A stretch of 64,000 nucleotides of DNA from Enoplosus armatus (GCF_043641665.1 NC_092201.1:2413001-2477000); one strand, 5' to 3'. Positions 10,636-22,392 are shown, counted from the stretch's first letter. The notes: generated by a model from the sequence alone, not told the origin. Program-made: numbers and translations.

Positions 10636-10659
10636 GTGTGTGTGTGTGTGTGTGTGTGT
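10636..10659. repeat. (GT)n microsatellite
   Basis: Pure GT tract of about 24 nt; CA in celf2 sense, the kind of sequence bound by hnRNP L. Confidence 0.95.
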
Positions 10660-11031
10660 CTGTACCTGCGTGCGCTCGAGTGGACGCGTATATGATTTAC
10701 ACAGCGGATACAGCTACTCCAGCCGAGGAGCGGTAAAGGTCAGAGGAGAATAATGTGGTGGAAGAGGCCGGCGGTACAGGATCTCTGCTGTAATAACAGC
10801 CCCGATTAAGATCCCAGCCTCGTCTCCCCAGAGGTCAAAGGCAGGACACACCGCAGAGCGCGGGAGACACCCGCAGTCCATACGATCCACATGTGTGTCT
10901 CTGCATCGAACCATACTTTCAAATAAACCCCGACAACAAACAGAAACTTACTTAGACTTGAAATGGCGGCCCTTTAATCGCAAAACTAACGGTTACATTG
11001 TCGTTTGATATAATCTGACAAGAACAACGTT

Positions 11032-11550
11032 TTTGGTATGAATATGTTAACCTTTGTATTTCCTATATATTCTTTGGCATATAGAATATATATTTCATGA
11101 TTTTTGTTCATGAAAATTGTCATATTTTGGTTTGTATTAGCATAAAGATGGTCAAGGTTTGTCTAATTGGCATGTAAATATCCATGTTTGGCACTTTATG
11201 TGAAAGAAAATTGAGTGTTTCTGGCATGAACATTTACATATTTTGCATTTTTTGACATTAAATCAGTTAAATATTAGTATTTCTGGCATGTAAATGGACA
11301 TGATTTGTATTTATTTGTTGGGAAAATTGACAGATTTGTGTTTTCTTGCATGAAAGTTGTCGAATTTGGTATTTTTTGGCATGAAATTGGTCACATTTTG
11401 TATTTTCTGGCATGTAAATGATCAAATAATGCCGTTTTGGCATAAAATAGTAACATCATGTACTTTATTTGCAGAAAATGTGTCATTTTTGGAAGGAGAA
11501 TTAAAACATTTTGGCATTAAAATGATGAAATTCTGAATTTTTTCAGAGCA
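11032..11550. repeat. degenerate tandem array, unit about 30-32 bp, about 16 copies
   Basis: Successive units share the pattern TTGGCATGAAA..GGTCA..ATTTTGTATTTT. Clear units begin near 11222, 11287, 11348, 11380 and 11409, each starting with TGGCATGAA, TGGCATGTAA, TGCATGAAAG or similar. Spacing is near 30 or a multiple of it. Copies differ by 20-40%, so the array is old. No protein frame runs through it. Confidence 0.8.
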
Positions 11551-12561
11551 CATGAAAGTTATCAACACTAGATAAGCAGCTTTATTTTTAGTTTTTTGCT
11601 TTTGGACACCTTTGCAGCCCTGTAAATACAATATTCAAGCCCCTTGCAGAGACGACAGGAAACACAACACAATGTGAGACGACACGGTGGCACACGGAGA
11701 CACAGTCGAGTGAGGCGACGGCAGCACGCCAGCTCTGCCGGGACGCCACAGCGGCACTCTTACAGCAAGCATAACCCAGGACACAACCAGGAAGCGGGTG
11801 GAGAGATGGAGGAATGGATGGATGAAAGGATGACATATCTGTGGCCACATGAATGAATGAGGTAGCCGCCATTGAGAGAGTGAAGACAATTTACTGTCGA
11901 GTGAAAGTGACACGCAGAGAGACGACAGGAGGAAGCAAACTCCAAAGTGGAGTCAGCTTTGTAGTTTGATGTTTCTCTACAAACACTTACATTATAAATA
12001 CATTTTCATGTTTTTCTTCTTGTTATTTCTGATCTTTTATCATTATTTCTCTTATCCAATGTTTCTGTGAAGTATTAAGTATTTAATGTCTCAAATAAAA
12101 GCAAATGATTGATTTAAATCTCCAAAAATCAACAGATGATTTCATCCTACAAATGATATAAAAACTACGTACTTCAATTATAAAATACTTCCATGTAGAC
12201 TACGATACAATTCTGTGCAGCCATTGACTTTAGAGTTGGACATCTGCATACAATGTCAGGCAGGTTTCTTCTTTAACAAACTCAGTTTTTATAGTTTAAA
12301 TGCATTTTAATGCAGTAATCTTCTTCTTTTCGTTAAATTTGTCAAAACTAAAGATAAATTGTCCGTTTTAATAAAAAGATCGTATGCAAGAACCTTCAAA
12401 AAGCCATTTGAGTCCAACTCTAATGCTGCCGCGTCGGTGGGCTGTAACGTCTCTCTGCATCGACTCGCAGGTTGCGGCGGTGATGTTGCCGCTGGGTGTG
12501 GATGGTGGGAGGTGGAGGTGTAGGTGAAGGTGGAGTGGCTGATGGCAGGGTGAATACTCAC

Positions 12562-12575
12562 TGTTGATGCTACCT
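12562..12575 (-). promoter_or_regulatory. tandem 5' splice sites 12 nt apart
   Basis: GCAG/GTAGCA (exon end 12574) and AACA/GTGAGT (exon end 12562). The 12 nt between them encode GSIN. The downstream donor is the closer match to consensus. Confidence 0.8.
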
Positions 12576-12690
12576 GCTAGTGCATTAATGTTGTTCAGGC
12601 CCACAGTCGCGCCTGCCAGGCCCTGCAGGGTGCCCAGAGAGGTCAGAGAGTTCATGGCGCCGGCGTTGGAGCTGGCTGTGGTGCCCGCTG
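12562..12690 (-). CDS. celf2: CELF2 linker exon with two alternative donors
   Basis: The acceptor cttcccgcag opens at 12690 and completes a split Ala codon. The peptide runs AGTTASSNAGAMNSL, TSLGTLQGLAGATVGL, NNINALA. Donor 1 (GCAG/gtagca, exon end 12574, 117 nt) leads to ALA then VAQMLSG or GMAAL. Donor 2 (AACA/gtgagt, exon end 12562, 129 nt) adds GSIN. This is part of the low-complexity divergent domain between RRM2 and RRM3. The peptide matches human CELF2 closely after a variable Ser/Thr/Ala start. The acceptor is also a NAGNAG (cagcag), allowing loss of one Ala. Confidence 0.95.
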
Positions 12691-12693
12691 CTG
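12687..12693 (-). promoter_or_regulatory. NAGNAG tandem acceptor
   Basis: In sense the intron ends cccgCAGCAG, so splicing can start the exon at 12690 or 12687, including or removing one alanine without changing frame. Confidence 0.6.
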
Positions 12694-12783
12694 CGGGAAG
12701 AGAAGAAGAGCAAGGGATGGGGAGGGAAGGGGAGGGAGGGGAGGGGGGGGGGGGGGGGTGAAAAGAGAAAGGAGGGATAAGGA
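12691..12783 (-). promoter_or_regulatory. long polypyrimidine tract with a C17 run before the linker exon
   Basis: The plus strand is almost pure purine with about 17 consecutive G near 12737-12759. In sense this is an uninterrupted C/U tract directly upstream of the acceptor. Confidence 0.75.
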
Positions 12784-13254
12784 TGGAGGTGAAGAGGGAA
12801 AGTAGACAAAGAAACAGACATGTTATACAAGCATTTAACAATCGTCAAGGTTCCTTGTGAAGAGGTGAAGTCTTTCTTAATAAATACATATTTGAGTTTG
12901 TATAAAAGGTGCCAAGTGTACAAATTTACATCAGAAATGTCATAATTTTGGAATATTTACAGTATTTTATAACTGAAACCACTGCGAAGAAGACTGGCTG
13001 CCTGCCTCTACATTCCTGCCTCTTGGTGCAAAGCAGTTTAGGGATCAGGTTTCGGTGGAGATAGAACCACCATGAGTACTCCTGACTCTGGTTTCTAGGT
13101 TAAGGATTAATCTGTCCACCATTTTGAATTTAATTTGGAGAACTTGACGGCATTTCCCCCTCAGGAAGTGACACGTTTCAATATCCTTAACTCAGCGGTC
13201 GTGAGTTTGAAGCATTACAGAGATCACGATGATTGACTCACTACTGTTATATAT

Positions 13255-13400
13255 TATATAATATATTTTGATGCAGATCCGGATCCAGGTGCAGATTAAA
13301 AACTTGCATTGTTAAAATGCAGAAACATGCAGAACTAAAGTGCAGCCTTGGTAGAGGCTACGCACTCTGTGAATGTCTCCTAGTTTCAAAGTTTGTCTGG
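13255..13400 (+). mobile_element. remnant of a dispersed teleost repeat, class uncertain
   Basis: GATGCAGATCCGGATCCAGG followed by GCAGATTAAAA and then GCAGCCTTGGTAGAGGCTA, CGCACTCTGTGAATG and CTAGTTT. I recognise this order from a common fish interspersed repeat (typically GGTGGAGGTCTGCGCTC then CTAGTT). No ORF. The identification is from memory only. Confidence 0.4.
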
Positions 13401-15201
13401 TCAGATTTGTGCAAACGGAGCTAAAGCTTTCTGATGATAAAGATTTACGCCGGGAGGCCAGTGGAGAAATCCCTTCACGATATGTTTATCATTTAAGAAG
13501 AGCCAAACGGAGAAGACTGGAAACATCTCCCTGACAAGACGCGCTGGAGTTCAAGGGAAATGTGATCTTGAGGCAACCAATGTCCTCCACAGCGATCTCG
13601 TTCTTTTATGGATCTATAGAGTGTGTCTCAGGCTGGTGTTTAAAAATATTATGAGTAGCACCTTTAATTACTCTAACAAGTTGCGGCGCATTGACCCTAC
13701 ATATAAAAACCCCCATGTACAAAATTATATGGAGATGAAAACACATCTACGGCTTAAAAGAAGACAGCTGCATGGTTTGTTTTGATCAGGAGGAATTCAC
13801 AAAAGCAGGCACGTTGGAAGGATCGCTGCATTCAAGGTGATGCTGTAATTGCTTTAAGAAAACACAAGGACCATCCAAAAAAGCAGACATATGTACAGAA
13901 AGGCAAGAGCACAATCAGAAGAGACGTTTTACGCTTACAGACACTCCTTCGCAAGTGTTTATAATTGTGAAACTTTTGGAATTCTTTCTTTTCACAGTTC
14001 ATTTAAATTACTTTTCCTTCGAGCACAGCTGGTTTTAAATCAGTTGGTCATGTTGTCACCGACACCAAAAACACACACAATTCAAACACAGTGGACGCAA
14101 ACTCACACACACATACACCTGGACACACACCGATGTGAAATGTGCGCCATACATGAGCTACTATGTCAGTGGTGGTGGGTGAGATGGCGGGAGGTATGGT
14201 GCACAAAGCTCACAACCTGGTTCTGCTTTTAGACAGAAAGAAAGATTTAATCTATTAATTTAGCCTTGATCTCATCAAAGCGATGCCCACAAAGCAGGAT
14301 AGCCGCTGAATATATTAAGAAATGGTGTGATAAAGGGAGCATTATGTCGGCACATGGTGCAAAACAAAAAACGCTGGCCTGTCTCCATGCAGAAATGTCT
14401 ATATTTATCAAACTAGTGTGACGTTTTCAGTTTCCCACACACATGCGGTATAGCGCCACTCATTCACACCGAGTAGCTCAACCTGAGTGTGTACTATTCA
14501 AGGTTGGACTGACATTCAGAGTCAGAAAGAGAGAAAGAGAGGCTGGAAAGTATGGAGAGAGGAGAGAGCGAGGAGAGGAAGAGAGACGAGACGAGAACGG
14601 GCATTCACGGCAGTGCGAACCGGCTCAGTGGAGACAGGAAGTGGGATGGAAGCGGCGCAAATGTTAACGTGAAGGAGGAAGAGAGGGGGGTGAGGGGTGA
14701 GGAGGAGGAGGAGGAGGAGGAGGAGGAGGGGGGTGGCTTTTCATATTCATGCTCTATTGGGAGTGCGCTCCAAAAGAGACAGCAAAACCACGGCTGCTGG
14801 AGCGAGGACGAGCCGACATGAAAGGGGAGAATGATGGAGCAGAAACAGGGAGCTTGTCAAAAGGAGGGCAGCAGCAAAAGACGAGGGCAACGAGGAGGAA
14901 CACAAGGAGGAAGAGGAGGAGGAGGAGGAGGGAGAGAGTGAGGCAGTGTGGGAAAAAAAAAAGAGAGGAAGGAGAGAATCTGAAGGTGGCAATATTTAAC
15001 CTGAGCTGAGTTCAGACATCAGCCTGGTAGTTTTTAACCCCCCAGCCACGAGCAGAGACAAAACACCAACACTCATACAGGCGCAAACAAACCCCCCGTC
15101 CGCCGGGAAACAACAAATCTACGGTCCTGAAGTTCCTACGTGGGTCTCTAGAGCTGGTGAGGTTAGACACAAACAAAGAAACCTCTAAAAATAGAACACG
15201 A

Positions 15202-15203
<2 letters not shown>

Positions 15204-15273
<70 letters not shown>
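15204..15273. repeat. (CA)35 microsatellite, (UG)35 in celf2 sense
   Basis: An uninterrupted 70-nt tract. In the pre-mRNA it lies about 450-520 nt downstream of the donor at 15724. Confidence 0.98.
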
Positions 15274-15276
<3 letters not shown>

Positions 15277-15723
15277 CTGTACCTGACGGAAACATTAAAG
15301 CACAAAACACACAGACATGCACACGCGCACACGTATACAGGGCGTGGATCACGGGATGGCATGGTGGTGTGGCCACATGGTGAGGAAGTGAGGTGTTCAA
15401 AGACAGGAGGACGCGGGGAGGCAGCGCATCAACAACACAGCATGGTTTCTCTATTAAGATGGAGGTCTGAGAAGCGGAGACGGTGGGTACACACACCATG
15501 GCAATGTGCCAGAAAGAAGGTCAACAACACGGACGAAGATCTGAACAATGGAGATGGTCATGTGTCGGCAACGATGATTGGTTGATGGTTTCAGTGATGG
15601 CGGTGAAGTGCCGGGATCATGGGGCGACAACACTGGTAATGGTAACGGTGCAGAGCGGAGGACGTAGGCAGGCGTTGGCCCCCCCGGCGTCGGACCCCCC
15701 AACCTGAGTGGCTACGGTGTTAC

Positions 15724-15858
15724 CTGGGCTGGCCAACGCTCCCAGGGAGGCGGCGTTGGAGGACAGGGGGTTTGCGGTGGAGGGACTGGCTGAGTTTTGG
15801 GCCGCCGCCGCCGCCGCTGCTAAAGTGGCCAGGTTCTGCAACTGCAGAGCACTCATAC
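15724..15858 (-). CDS. celf2: CELF2 linker exon with seven-alanine run
   Basis: 135 nt, acceptor ctctctccag, donor CCAG/gtaaca. It encodes MSALQLQNLATL, seven alanines, then QNSASPSTANPLSS and LGALASP. The first Gly codon and the last Ala codon are split across introns and join correctly. This is the alanine-rich core of the CELF2 divergent domain. Human has MNALQLQNLATLAAAAAAAQTSA at this point (from memory), so the start is strongly conserved and the Ser/Thr/Asn-rich end drifts. Five consecutive GCG codons make the alanine run prone to length change. Reading past the donor gives only a short extra peptide, so the donor choice rests on phase. Confidence 0.95.
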
Positions 15859-16927
15859 CTGGAGAGAGGAGCCAGAGAGGGTGGTGTCAAACCTGGGGAG
15901 CGAGGCTGAGGCGTGGCTGGGTCGCCTGGCTGGACCGGGACAGTGCACCAGAGGACAGTACTGGACAGCAGTGGATGTACTGTGCCTGGAAGTAATCCTC
16001 ATGTTTCTGCTCTTTCTTTAGACAACGTCAGCGTCTCTTTGCCACTGTGAGTCTGTAGTGTGTGAAGGCAAACACTACAGCGGCTAATAAGTCCCAGATG
16101 TGTTTAAATCAGGAAAAGCAGATGTTGTAGTGTTTAGGTTTGGTGCATTTCTCTGAGGCAGAGCTGCTCAGGAGGCAGAAATAATCTCTGTGATTTAGTT
16201 AAACCGATATTTTTCTGTCTGAGGAGGAGGAGGAGAGGAAAGCTCGATGGAGAAGGTTCAAAAAGGACAGGAGGAAACTAACCTTCCCAGTCTTGTTATC
16301 CAAGTTTTATCACTTGAGACTCGGCTAGAGCTCCTTCTTTACTCAGCTAAGTTGTACTTGTACTGGGTCAATACAAATCTACATATTTACAGATATTGAT
16401 ATTTTCAATATCTGAGGGGTTAACAGATGAAAACTAGCCTTTTAGGCTAACTGCGGCTAATTTACTTATTCGTGTCTCTTCAGGTGATAAACCCCTGTCA
16501 AATAAGCTAGAAAATAGAAATCAGGTAATAAAATACATTTTACATAAACAACCTCACACTTAAACACCTTGTTTTTGCAAATTAAATCTAAGGATTTTCA
16601 AACTAAGATACTGTATTTTACGCTCTAATTAACGAGGATGAGGGCCAAAAGTCGTAAAACATTCATGCTCTGAAAATCAGTCAGACTCTAGCCACAGTGG
16701 CACATGACTGAGACTTTTAGCTTTTCGCTAAATATTAAAACTGCAACACCTGCAGGCTGAACTCTCCTCATTGTTAATCTGCTGGCTTTCATTAGCATAC
16801 AGGCCTGTACTTAAGCATAATTAATGACTACATGCCAACACCCAAACGACGGTGAAGCAAAGGCCATAAAACACCTTCTGTGAGTACAACTCAACCTTTC
16901 ACCTCACTCCATGAACATGTGTGTGTT

Positions 16928-16969
<42 letters not shown>

Positions 16970-19900
16970 CATTATGAGGCCGTCAGAGTAAAACCTCATA
17001 AAGAAGCACACAGAATCAGTCACCAGAGCAGAAGTTGTTCTTACCACGCAGAGGCCTCCTCTGACTCATGAGCTTGTTAAAGTTAAAGGGTGGACACTGT
17101 CAATGTGAGGTGTATGCGTCGTATATACAGTCTGGATGTATATACAGTACCATGGAAATACACACACACTCACGCACTCACACACACACGTACGCACATA
17201 CAAATAGACACACACGAACAAAGACACCATGAAGGAAGAAGATCCATCTTGCGGTGAAAGGTCTGTAACATCCAAACAGAGAATATCCTTCACCCGGACA
17301 ATCAACCTGAACGCAGCCAATGACAACAGATTTGTTACCGGGATTCACACTTCTGATTGGTTAATTAAATATGAACAAAAATAAACACATACAGGGCCAC
17401 TGCCAGTTCCTAACGCTCTTTGTCGAGGTTGTCGTGGCGAGCCGCTGCAGCGGGGAGCGGGAAAACAAAGTGTGTGTGTGTGTGTGTGTGTGTGCGCCTG
17501 CATGTAACGAGCATGCACATGCGTGTGCTTCTACTCATCTGCGCTGACGTACGAGCACGTGGAGGCCAAAACCAATCTTGTTTTCAAAGCGATTTTCTCC
17601 AATTTTCTGTGATACATCAAAAGCTAAAATGGATTTCTGTTTCAACGCGAGGAGGGAATAAAACAAACCCGTCAGTCTTTCCATCACGCTGTGTGAATGC
17701 ACGCTCGGGTCTCGCACTAATTCAGGCTGCGTTTTGTTTGTTTTAAGGGCAGAAAATGCAGTTTCAGTGCTGCCGGTTTCACGCAGACTCATTGTGCCGA
17801 GCAGGTCGCTCAGAGAGAAGAAGGCTGTTCAGAGGAGCGCTCCTTCATGGCTCTTTATTATAATATAAAGGAGAGTTTCATTTCACTGCCCCCCCCCCCC
17901 CCCCTCCCTCGGTGGGTTTGGAAAGCGGCTGATAGGACGAGTTCGACCACAGAGGCTCAGATCCACCCACACAAACCTTTGGGGATAATACCACTTCAGC
18001 CTGTTTACAATGTAAACAAATAGTAATTGTGGAGCTTTGTTGTGGCGTTGAGCTGGATTCACTTCCTCTCCTTACCTCGGCTGCCCTTTTCTATTCTTAC
18101 TGCCTTTCCTTTCATTTATTTCATTCCTATTTCTTTCCTTTACCTCTTTGTTTACCCGTTCCTTTCTGCCTCACCTTCTCTTTTTCCCTTTCCCGCCTTC
18201 CTAGTCCCAATTTTTTTGTTCCCTTTCTTTTCTTCCTTTCCTATATTTCTTCCTTCTACTCTACTTTCCTTTCCTGGCCTTTCCCTCCTCCCATTTCTTT
18301 CCCTTTCTTTAATTTCCTATCATCTATTTCCCTCTCTTTTCCCATTTAGTTTCCTTTGTTTATTTTTGCCCCCCCCCTCTACAGCAGCTCTACACCAATT
18401 CTTCCTTGCATTTGTCAGAGGTTATCTCCCTCATTGAACATACATTTTCAAGACAGTTATAAGGAGAAGAGGAGCAGGCGGGAGATAAAAATAACTAGGT
18501 TAGAGGGGAATGAAGAAGAGATGAAGCCGAGAGAGAAAAAGAGACAAATACAATCTACTTCCCCACATCAGAGTCGGAGTATCCGGGCTGCGCAGATGGT
18601 ACGTGAGTGTGTGAGCGACTGCGACTACATATGTGTGCGAGGATGCATGTGTGTGCGCGCCCCATGCAGTCTGTATGGCAGCGCTGGGCCACACCAGGCT
18701 GGCGTTGGCTGCGTCTAATTGAATGCTCATTGGTGTAATTGAAGCCTCTCAGCTCTGCAGTTCCTCGTGTTAAAGACTGGGACCAGATGTCATTCAGCTG
18801 TGTCACATCTCCTGCCAATCACTAATGCTCACTCGCTCTCTCTCTCTATCTCGCAGATGGAGGACCAACAGATCTCCAGATTCAGACACCGTAACTCACC
18901 CTCGCTTCCAAATCCCAGAGCCTATTTATCCGAGTGAGTGTGTATTTGTAAGGAAATGTGTGTTTGAGCTCAACAGCAAGAGTGGGCAGAAATTGAAATC
19001 AGCCACAGAGAAATTGCAAGACGTTGTAAACCGGAGGATACAAGACGGGGCTCGCCACTTTGAAAAACTCCCATCACGCTCAGATCTGTCACTGTTTCTT
19101 GGCGTCAACTGACCAAACAAGGGTACAATTAAGAGCTGACACCTCACTAAGAAACTCACAGAAGGATTGAAGAAGAAGAAGAAGAAGAAGAAGAGAGAAG
19201 GAAGGGTAGAACAGACAAGAGTGCGAAGGCTGGAGGGAGGCGTAAAGGTGAGATGAAGAAACTGTGATTGGAGAGGGTGGGAGGTGCAAGAGCGTCTGCA
19301 AAAAGAGGCTTAAAATAAATAGAGAGTGGTGAGAAAGATGAGAGGAGTTTAATGGAAAGAGAGAAGAAGTTAGAGATGATGAGGAGCGAGTATCCACGGG
19401 CCCCTGAAAGTCTTAAATAACCTCAATTTAAAGCCCTAAAAATTATATTTCTTAAAGACAGAGATTTTATCTTGTTCAACATTTAATAGGAGGCTTCTTG
19501 GCACGCTCAAGGCTCAGATTAATACAGAACTGGGTTAATACAATATGCATTTTTTATTGCATCGGCTTCACTTAAGAGAATTGAACTGTCCCTTTCCACT
19601 TTATTTCCTATTTGTGTCCTTTTTCTAATTCAACTCATTCAGAGTTTGAAAACTCTCATTGCCAAACACGATCATTTTATTAGCTTTACTTCTTAATTAT
19701 ATTCTTTAAATTGGCTTTAAACTCAGTTCTTGTAGCATTAAAATGGCCATAAACGGCTTAAATCTGGCTGGAACCTGCAGATACTCTAGAAAAGGAAACA
19801 TGGAGGTGCAGATGACAGACCACAGAGACCCTCCACAGTAACAGAGCAGTAGATGGCGCCAGCCTGCAGAGCACGGTATTCACCAAAGAAGCCTGCTTTT

Positions 19901-20229
19901 AACCATTTTTCACCACCACCTTTTCTTTTTCTTCCCTCCTTTCTGTGATTCATTCATCCCCGCAAAGCCGCGGTGCTACTGTTACACGCCCAGGGCACAG
20001 CTCTTGTCTGGCCTCATTAAAAGATCAAGACAATTCTTAGCAACAGTTAATAAATCTTCAGGGCAAAGATCTGTCTTTACTCCACCACGCGAGTTCATCT
20101 GTTATGCTCTTTGGTCCTCTTTTAGAAGTCTGTGAAAAAAAAAAAACATAACAGAGAGGCGCAACAAAGAGTCCACTGCCGTCGTGTATCGTGCTTTCAG
20201 GGGAGTTTATCAACGGATTTTTGACTCAC
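15859..20229 (-). other. celf2 intron (4.4 kb)
   Basis: Donor GCCG/gtgagt and acceptor ctctctccag. Contains TG microsatellites (16931-16967, 17470-17494), a C18 run (about 17888-17905, a G run in sense), a pyrimidine-rich block 18060-18380 (purine-rich in sense), a GAA tract (19168-19195) and conserved-looking non-coding blocks near 16740-16830 and 18690-18830. No exon is recognised. Confidence 0.9.
16931..16967. repeat. (GT)n microsatellite
   Basis: Pure GT tract of 37 nt; CA in celf2 sense. Confidence 0.97.
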
Positions 20230-20293
20230 CGGCCATCTGCTGGATCCCGCTGAAGGCTCCTAGGTTACCGGAGGAGGTTGCCTGCTGAAGCAA
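20230..20293 (-). CDS. celf2: CELF2 linker exon LLQQATSSGNLG
   Basis: 64 nt, acceptor cttgccatcag, donor GCCG/gtgagt. It encodes LLQQATSSGNLGAFSGIQQM and A, ending one base into the Gly codon completed by the next exon. Human CELF2 has LLQQATSSSNLGAFSGIQQMAG (from memory), so one Ser-to-Gly change is seen. It belongs to the N-terminal part of the divergent domain, following the RRM2-proximal Gln-rich exon. The start contains further in-frame CAG triplets that could act as minor acceptors. Length 64 and the phase change (0 to 1) agree with both neighbours. Confidence 0.95.
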
Positions 20294-20342
20294 CTGATGG
20301 CAAGAGAGAGAGAGAGAGAGAGAGAGGAAGAAGAAGAAGAAG
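20294..20342 (-). promoter_or_regulatory. (CU)n and (CUU)n polypyrimidine tract
   Basis: Plus-strand GA repeats (about 20302-20326) followed by AAG repeats become CU and CUU repeats in sense, ending 8 nt before the acceptor of the 64-nt exon. The microsatellite itself supplies the polypyrimidine tract. Confidence 0.8.
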
Positions 20343-21975
20343 AGGGAGAAACAGAGTGAGCCGGGTGGATACCGAAAGCTTAATACACGTCTATACAACG
20401 CTACAACGAGAAGCTAAACTGGTAATGAGCGGGTTAGCAGTGTGGTTTTTGCCTCAGTGCTCGATGAGTAAATGAGCTGCTAATATAGTTTGATCTCTCC
20501 TCTAAGCAAACACTGTTTGTATTCCACCATGATTCTTCCAGACAAGTTGAGCATGAAAGCTCTAATCCAGCCGACTAATTAGATTCCAAAACAAAAGTGG
20601 AATACTGATGCTGTCAAAAACTCATCCTTCAAAGACTTGAATTAACAGCAAATTAACATCTTGTTTCTATTGTGCGTGTGATTTTCTTTCTTCCAGAATA
20701 GAGCTTAATCTTTTCAAAAGACTGAGAAAGAGGATTGAAAGAGCAGAAAAATCTGGGAGCCCAATTCACAAAACACTTCTTATCTCAATTTCTTTTTTTT
20801 CCCCCCAAAAAAAATAAATCAATATCCAGTAAAAGGAGGGATGTTTGTCTGAGCTCTGTTTTCCCTCGTTGAAAAGACAGGTGCTAATTGCACTTAGGAT
20901 CAAACAAATTGAGAATCGAATCCCAGACTTTAGAGGAGTGTATTTTAAGGGGAGTTTGGTTTGTTAATTTAGAAACTGAAGAGCAATGAGTCCAGGGTTA
21001 GTGCCGAGACTTTCTACGAGAGGAGTCCTGAGTACGAGGCGCTGAGAAGGACTGCAGACACAAAGGGAGAGAATGAGGTTTCTGAATCCTACTTTAAGAC
21101 CCACAATCAAACAAATCAACCGTCGAGGGTCTCAGATGCTGTGCAGCCGAGCCTGGACTGCAGGGTTCCTCAAATTGGGGATCAGTGGGCTCCCAGGGGT
21201 CCCATACTGTCCCCAGCTGAATAATGTTTTTGTTTACTCCCATAAAAAGTCAAAAGAATTTAGCACAATTAATGAATAAATTGGAACAACTGCTTTAAAA
21301 ATAAGCCTCACTCTCAACTCGTGTTTCCACTGTTAATCTGAGACGGAGGAGAGTTTTGTCGACCAGGAAACACTTAATCCTCAATCCTGTGTCCTAGAGA
21401 TCATGTTTACATGTTACACATTACACACTTTAATGCTTAAACAGGACCGGAAGAACATTATTGTTTGTTTCCTCACTACGATGATTAAAACACTTCTTTC
21501 AAAACACATTTGATGTTGCAAATTAGCCGAAAAAGTCAATCACAATAATAACAAAATCTTCCTAAATCTACTTAATCTTCCGATTAGTTTGCATACACAC
21601 ATTTTAAATAAAAGTGAAATACTGTAGCCCTGCGTTTTTCTTCTTACATTTCTATATTATTTTAAACATGCATAAACAATATTAATATCACTGGCTTCTG
21701 GCAGCCTAACACCTCATTCAGAAACCACATTTCCTCGCTACGCTACAATCCCAAGAGGAGGGCGGAGGAGAGGAAACGACGGCAGGGCTGAAGGAGGAGT
21801 TACACAACAAAAGGAAGAAGGGAGGAAGAGACAAGAAGCCAGCCAGAGAATTTTGGGACTTTTCAAGATGGATGTTTTTGATTGGGGCACTGACTGCGGC
21901 AGCGTTGGCCATGGGGCTGCAGTAAGGGGTGGAGGAGGTGATGGTGGAGGTGGGCGACGCGGCGGCTCTCCTTAC
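20294..21975 (-). other. celf2 intron (1.7 kb)
   Basis: Donor GGCT/gtaagg, acceptor catcag. Mostly unique sequence. A stretch near 21165-21225 (CAAATTGGGGATCAGTGGGC) looks like decayed fish interspersed repeat. No exon is recognised. Confidence 0.85.
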
Positions 21976-22137
21976 AGCCAGATACTGCGGGGTGAGGCCG
22001 CCCAGGCCCGTCAGGCTCCCCCAGGTGGTCGCACTGTTGAGCTGCTGCATCTGCTGCGCCAGCTGCTGCTGCAGACGCCGCTGCTCCTTGTCTTTCTGCG
22101 TGTCGGCGAACTTCACCACGATGGGAGACGAGCAGCC
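21976..22137 (-). CDS. celf2: CELF2 exon: end of RRM2 and Gln-rich linker start
   Basis: 162 nt (54 codons, phase 0 at both ends), acceptor gtcccaacag, donor GGCT/gtaagg. It encodes [19 protein letters not shown], then [19 protein letters not shown] and [16 protein letters not shown]. The first part is the last strand of RRM2 (SSPIVVKFA). The rest is the charged, Gln-rich start of the divergent domain. Human CELF2 differs only by Thr for Ser in LNTATTWG and Asn for Ser in WGNLTG (from memory). Because the exon is a multiple of three in phase 0, skipping it would keep frame but remove the last RRM2 strand. Confidence 0.97.
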
Positions 22138-22265
22138 CTGTTGGGACGGGGGAGGGGGGGTAAAAGGAGAGGAGAGGAAGAAGAGAAGAGAAGAGCAGAG
22201 GTGGAAACAAGAGGGGACAAAAGGGGAGAGGAGGATGAGGAGGAAAAGGAGAGATAAAGGAAAAA
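22138..22265 (-). promoter_or_regulatory. extended pyrimidine tract upstream of the 162-nt exon
   Basis: The plus strand is almost entirely purine (GGGGGAGGGGGGG then GAGAGGAAGAAGAGAAGAG). In sense this is about 125 nt of C/U ending at the acceptor. Confidence 0.7.
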
Positions 22266-22392
22266 GGAAGAGACAAACGTTAGAGAAAAAGCAGCTGCTG
22301 TATACGATGGCAGCAGGTATTAAAACACACCTGAACATAAAAGTGATTCATGTATTAATGCATATAATAAAGGCAAGAAAATGAAGGTTTTT

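Larger units (their letters stand above)
9369..12561 (-). other. celf2 intron (3.2 kb)
   Basis: Alternative donors at the right end and alternative acceptors at the left. It contains three CA tracts (9453-9469, 9497-9546, 9695-9732; UG in sense), a TG tract (10636-10659), a conserved-looking non-coding block near 10430-10520 and a long degenerate 30-32-bp tandem array (11032-11550). Confidence 0.9.
12691..15723 (-). other. celf2 intron (3.0 kb)
   Basis: Donor CCAG/gtaaca. It holds a dispersed-repeat remnant (about 13255-13400), GGA tracts (14700-14729, 14911-14931) and a 70-bp CA microsatellite (15204-15273). No further exon is seen. Confidence 0.9.

Noticed and set aside
18027..18437. 136-residue plus-strand ORF rich in Phe, Leu, Pro and Ser
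   Set aside because: Product of a long CT-rich tract. Overlapping frames are equally open, which is typical of simple sequence.
21853..22384. Plus-strand ORFs overlapping the 162-nt exon
   Set aside because: These are antisense shadows of the celf2 exon at 21976-22137 and its purine-rich flank.
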